Source: Membranipora membranacea
Taxonomy: Eukaryota; Bryozoa; Gymnolaemata; Cheilostomatida; Membraniporidae
NCBI GenBank assembly: GCA_914767715.1
Contig: OU612067.1
Location: 24,958,162 to 25,022,161 of the forward strand
DNA: 64,000 bases
Direction of reading: 5' to 3'
Shown here: piece after piece, positions 59,168 to 64,000 of the stretch
Position numbering within the stretch: the stretch's first letter is position 1
Layout: the number at the start of each line of letters is the position of its first letter
The notes under the pieces: model-generated
What the model was told of the DNA's origin: nothing
The model's database searches: none
Seen by the model: only the letters and a program-made list of their open reading frames with translations
Made by a program: the position numbers and the translations under genes

Positions 59168-59408
59168 AGGGGGGTGTTTCAATTAGAAACAGCCAAAATT
59201 GCATTATGATCGCTCACTCAGTGAGTGAGCGATACCTGCTGGGCTTTGAGATCGCTCAGTCATTGATAGAACTATATACATTCTGAGTGAACGATTTGGG
59301 AGCGAGTGTATCTAATTGAAAGACCAAGTGAGAGATAATTCTGAGCGATGTGATAGTGATAACTTGCATTAGAAAAGCATCACTCTTTCTAATTGAAAGA
59401 CCCCCCAG
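59168..59408. mobile_element. MITE family 3 (~240 bp)
   Basis: Left end GGGGGGTGTTTCAATTAGAAAC mirrors the right end TCTAATTGAAAGACCCCCC with one or two changes. The interior has the palindrome ACTCACTGAGTGAGT and repeated GATCGCTC motifs. It has no coding capacity. Confidence 0.75.
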
Positions 59409-59521
59409 ATCGTCTAGGGAAACAGATATTTGTGGGCATGATCTGAGGTGAGCCTAGTTCACAGTTTGTATCAAGTCAAATTGTATTAGTTATTATACTA
59501 GAATTACCCCTATGGTTTCAG

Positions 59522-59626
59522 TCACACCACCACCACCTCATAATACTGAGGGCCTCATTATCTTTGTGCACGGATATACTACTTGGTCACAACGCTGTTC
59601 GTTTTGTGGACAGCCAACAGAAGGAG
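59522..59626 (+). CDS. putative internal exon of an unidentified gene
   Basis: An open segment between a good acceptor (tggtttcag) and donor (gaaggag|gtatgt), entering and leaving at phase 1. It reads TPPPPHNTEGLIIFVHGYTT followed by WSQRCSFCGQPTEG, with a Cys-x2-Cys pair. No partner exon could be recognised on either side and the family is unknown. Confidence 0.35.
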
Positions 59627-59824
59627 GTATGTTGAGCTAAAAACATGTTCGTTGAATAGCCATCCGCCACACATCTCTGTAAAAACGCCACCTGCTTATG
59701 ACAAATACCCATCCGGCAGTGCTAACTGGTCATCCATTTCCCCTTCTCAGGGCATATAAGGTAATTTTGTGAACCCGAGTTATCTCCACATCTCGAAAAG
59801 GCCAAAATTCATATAAATTATAAA

Positions 59825-61520
59825 GCGAAAAACTTCTTTTGTGGCTGGCATAAAAATTTATCAAGCTACAGACCTCAAATTTTCAGGACACACTCACAAA
59901 CTGTGTATTTCTTTGCCCCCCATGAAAGTGGAATAATTGCATACATAAGCCGGCAGCAGGGCAGCAATTTATATCATTTTTTAACCGTTATCCGTAAAGC
60001 TTTCGATATGTTGGTAGATATTTTCCTTGTTTACTAAAGAAAATAACCACTATGTTCCTCAGAAGATGAGCAATCCAATGATATAAAAATTTGTGGTGTC
60101 AGACCATTTGAAGCCATGCTGCTGCTCAAAAGAAAATGTGCTTCTACATTATTTTATTGATTTGCGATGATTTAGCTGTGCACAAATATGCTGATTGTGT
60201 GCGTATTCATCATCAGTAATGTAATGTAATTATTGTAATACAGAATTCATGCTCCACTAAATTTAAGGCAGACACTGTTATTTTGATACAACATGTTTGT
60301 GTAACTCAGTGGATAATTCTCTATTTCGTCAACGCAGAGCTCTGGGGTCGAGTTGGTGCCAAATTTTTTAAACTCTCAATATGGCTATAAATCATAATGA
60401 TTGTAAAGAGGAATCCTTTTTTGTTGCAAACAAAATAAGTTGCCGAGCTACAGACCTCAGATTTTCAGATCATACTCAAAAAATGCCCGCCATGAAAATG
60501 GAGTACTTACATACATATGCCGGCAGCAGGGCCGCAATTTTATCATTTTCAAACTGTTTTCACTAAAGCTCTCGAAATGTTGGAAGATGTTTTCCTGTTT
60601 TACTAATAAAATTAACACTATGTTCCTCGGGAGGTGAGGAATCCAATGTTATAAAAATTTGTGCTGTCAGGCCTTTAGAAGTTATGCTGCTGCTCAAAAG
60701 ATAATTTGGCTACACATTGTTTTACTGGTTTGTGATGCTTTAGAAAAAGCTTCTTTTGTAGCTGGCATAAGAAAACATTGAGCTACAGACCTCAAATTTT
60801 CAGGACACACTCACAAACTGTGTATTTCTTTGCCCCCCATGAAAGTGGAATGATTTCATACATAAGCTGGCAGCAGGGCAGCAATTAATATAATTTTTTA
60901 ACTGTTTTCCATAAAGCTTTCGATATGTTGGTAGATATTTTCCTTGTTTACTAAAGAAAATAACCACTGTGTTCCTCAGAAGATGAGCAATCCAATGATA
61001 TAAAAATTTGTGGTGTCAGACCATTCGAAGCCATGCTGCTGCTCAAAAGAAAATGTGCCTACACATTATTTTACTGATTTGTGATGCTTTAGAGAAAGTT
61101 TCTTTTGTAGCTGGCATAAGCAATTATTGAGCTACAGACCTCAGATTTTCAGGACACACTCACAAACTGTGAATTTCTTTGCCCCCATGAAAGTGGAATA
61201 ATTGCATACATAAGCCGGCAGCAGGGAAGCAATTTATATCATTTTTTAACTGTTTTCCATAAAGCTTTCGATATGTTAATAGATATTTTCCTTGTTTACT
61301 AAAGAAAAAAACCACTGTGTTCCTCAGAAGATGAGCAATCCAATGATATAAAAATTTGTGGTGTCAGACCATTCGAAGCCATGCTGCTGCTAAAAAGAAA
61401 ATGTGCCAACACATTATTAATTTACTGATTTGTGATGCTTTAGAGAAAGCTTCTTTTGTAGCTGGCATAATAAGCAATTATTGAGCTACAGACCTCAGAT
61501 TTTCAGGACATACACTGAGT
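59825..61520. repeat. tandem array of ~350-bp units (four similar, one diverged)
   Basis: Unit anchors (CTTCTTTTGTAGCTGGCATA) at about 59832, 60750, 61099 and 61450, with a diverged unit near 60413. Units carry the conserved AGCTACAGACCTCAAATTTT and GCCGGCAGCAGGGCAGCAAT. The first gap is longer because a ~240-bp segment with SINE features sits inside. Confidence 0.85.
60296..60360 (+). repeat. tRNA-derived SINE relic within the tandem array
   Basis: Box A-like GTAACTCAGTGGATAA (60301) and box B-like GGGGTCGAGTTGG (60344) at tRNA-like spacing. Confidence 0.45.
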
Positions 61521-61759
61521 TTCATGCCCCATATATCATTACCCAACCAGCAACATTATTGTAAAATTAACCCTGCCTGCCAAATAAACTACATTCATTA
61601 TTGCTATTGTATTGTCATATTATAATCCTTTACAGTTCTAGCCCAGTTCTAGTCAATATTATATAATTGGATTGACATTGTATTCAATGAGTTTGTATTT
61701 AGATGACCAGGCAAGTTAGCTGCTACAATGAAAGCATTCCAATTCCAATTTTTGTAAGC

Positions 61760-62080
61760 ACAGAAAACTCTTAGCAAAGATTATAAATACTTTACAGTCA
61801 TTGCTCTTAGTATTGAGTATGATGAGCCGACAAAATACCTATGTTCAACTCTTCTGTGTTGTACTGTAGGCCTACCCTAAGCTATATCTTGTGCAATCTG
61901 AGAATGTAGGCAGCAACTGCACAGAAAACTCTTAGCAAATATTATAAATACTTTTACAGTCATTGCTCTTAGTATTGAGTATGATGAGCCGACAAAATAC
62001 CTATGTTCAACTCTTCTGTGTTGTACTGTAGGCCTACCCTAAGCTATATCTTGTGCAATCTGAGAATGTAGGCAGCAACT
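61760..62080. repeat. 161-bp tandem duplication
   Basis: 61760-61920 and 61921-62080 are almost identical, from ACAGAAAACTCTTAGCAAA to GTAGGCAGCAACTGC. Confidence 0.9.
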
Positions 62081-64000
62081 GCATAAATAGAATACATCAG
62101 CTAAATTATGCTAGCAGAATTATCACAACACTTTGCTACTAATAAAAAAGTACAACATCGCTCACCAGTTGAGCGAGGATCTGCTTTGTATTAATCGCCC
62201 TACATGCCTAAGTGGAGAAAAGTGATATGCGAATGAGGCCATATTCTCCACAGAACTACCGAAAATATGCTGACTGATGCTAGAAAACATACTTGGTGTC
62301 AAAGCATGCAGTATTAATACTGATTATTGGCATAGTCTTAATCTACGCTCCTTGGGATTTTTGAGATTGAATGGCTCTGAGCAAGGATTTAGCTCTGAAT
62401 GCTATGGTATGTGGGTAGAGAGAGGCAAAGGTAAATCTATTGTAAACCTGGTATACATTCATTACCTGTCTACAAAGGAGCTCTTGATGTTAAACTTTAT
62501 CATTCCCAGCCATCTCAGTTATATGGTGTACAGGAAGCAATTGTGGCATTTTTCTCTCTCACTCTTGGATGGTAGTTCCCTAGCAGGTGTTGGCACTAGT
62601 ACAGATAGTATTTAAATGTTAGGCTAGTGACAAGACAACAACGTTTACAGTAATACATTTTAAGCTGTCAGCTTGTGTGCCACAAGCAGGGAGGTTAGCC
62701 TTTAACAGGCATAATGACTTAATTACCTCAATATTCCTAGTCAAAATCTTTAATTATTGAATTAATTGTCGCTGGTAGTTAATTCTACACACACATTCCA
62801 TAGCACTTGTAACAAGTCATCATGACACACTTGTGGAATTAGAGAGACAGGATGTCATCGTAAGCTGACCTAACTTCCTGTCTTTTGCTGCTGATAATGA
62901 ATGCGATGAGTTTTTAATTTTGCGAATGTACATGTTTACAATGATGGTTGTTTTGGTGAAAGTACAATCATGATCATTCTTTGACAGAAGAGTGAGGGGG
63001 CGGGAAGTTTTAACCTTTTATGAAAAATACTAGATGGTTGACCAAATTCCATTTGTATATTTTCATCAAATTATTTCACCAAACTCTGCTTCCAAGCTCA
63101 TCATAGTACAGAGTAACTATGCCAAAAATGAGATTTCTTTGCAAAAAAATCTCTTGCGCCCTTATTATCCGGTATTTGCAACCATGTTTCATTGATTTTC
63201 CTCTGCTACTTGGTCAACTACAAGAGCTGAGCCAGACACAACATACAGTGGTTGTATCTGGCTCAGCTCTTGATAAACTGCTGCTAGCTCATTACGATAA
63301 TCTGTGTGTTTACCCAAAGGGTTAACCATTTTTAAATCTACTGGTACCTTTTAAGTTCTGTGCAGGTTGCTTATGAATGCCAATGTCAACAAAATTAACA
63401 TTCTGACTGGCTTATCTTGATTATGACTTCATGGGTAAACAACTTGGATAACAACAATACATCCAATTATGCTTGAACTCAGCTGCTTGGCTAAGATGTT
63501 GATGTCAAGTAAAAGGTAAACAATTGGCAAATAGACACTGAGAATCTTGTTCAATTCAATAAGCTAATCCCATTGAAAGTGATCAGGCAGATTGAACAGT
63601 ACATTGTAGCCATTGAATGCATGCATTGAAAAGTTTGGTGTGTTGAAAGTTCTTTCAACCTAAAGGTTTATCAATGAATATCAAGACTGATTTCACCAAC
63701 CTACTCCAGATTAATACAATTTTCAACTAAAAAGGTTTGATTTTTTTAACATTTCATTTCAAATCAATTGCATGTAATTGAGTGATGTGGCTAGTATCGG
63801 GCAAAACAACATCGATGCATCAGTTCCATGTGGTCTACCAAATACATTTCCTAGAAGGTTCGACCATTACGACAGGATTTCCACAATGCAGCTATAGTCT
63901 GGAGTTCCAATCAAGGAGTACTTTTACTCCTTGTTCCAATCATTTCAACAATTTCCTGCCAAAGGAATACCCACACTGATATTTATTCTGTTATATATGA
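62081..64000. other. no gene recognised
   Basis: AT-rich sequence to the window end. The longest ORF (112 codons at 62277) has no recognisable domain and no splice support. A strong hairpin lies at 63221-63272. Confidence 0.4.
63221..63272. repeat. 22-bp-arm hairpin
   Basis: Arms 63221-63242 and 63251-63272 (CAAGAGCTGAGCCAGA with TCTGGCTCAGCTCTTG at the base) pair with a single mismatch around an 8-base loop. Confidence 0.85.

Noticed and set aside
62277-62615. 112-codon ORF as a possible gene
   Set aside because: No recognisable domain, no splice context, and composition like surrounding non-coding DNA.

Overview
The window is eukaryotic, AT-rich, intron-containing DNA with about as much transposon-derived sequence as gene sequence. 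The genes point to an early-branching metazoan: an otopetrin-type proton channel and a cluster of CUB-CUB-Sushi-transmembrane receptors with tyrosine-bearing tails. A sponge (demosponge) is my best guess, but that is inference. No prokaryotic gene organisation, CRISPR array or rRNA is visible. All gene models were assembled by hand from GT/AG sites, reading frame and intron phase.

Layout. 0.1-1.4 kb (+): last three exons of a transmembrane receptor whose ectodomain lies outside the window. 2.1-3.0 kb: hAT-like element. 8.9-10.0 kb (-): small unidentified gene with a hydrophobic segment. 10.7-12.6 kb: two families of MITEs. 11.7-19.1 kb (+): otopetrin gene of about 707 codons. 20.1-22.5 kb: degraded LINE ORF1 between oppositely oriented 16-bp satellite arrays. 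22.6-28.0 kb: decayed retroelements (Ty3/Gypsy RNase H piece; a Ngaro/DIRS-like element with SGNH hydrolase, gag-like and RT parts). 28.8 kb (-): orphan receptor tail exon. 29.8-35.9 kb (+): LINE with both ORFs open; its ORF1 begins with a J (DnaJ) domain. 39-59 kb (-): three tandem CUB-CUB-Sushi-TM receptor genes (A 39.1-43.5 kb, B 47.7-53.1 kb, decayed C 55.4-58.6 kb). 59-62 kb: MITE, ~350-bp tandem array and 161-bp duplication.

How the genes relate. The receptor copies share one exon per domain and conserved intron phases (signal peptide, CUB1 and CUB2 end in phase 1, TM exon in phase 2, linker in phase 1), while the cytoplasmic tails are unrelated in sequence: nine-tyrosine tail in B, short two-tyrosine tail in A, plakin-repeat-like terminal exon in C, acidic tail in the left-edge gene. 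This looks like a family with fast-changing intracellular output and a conserved extracellular module. The two most striking observations are this receptor cluster and the J-domain LINE.
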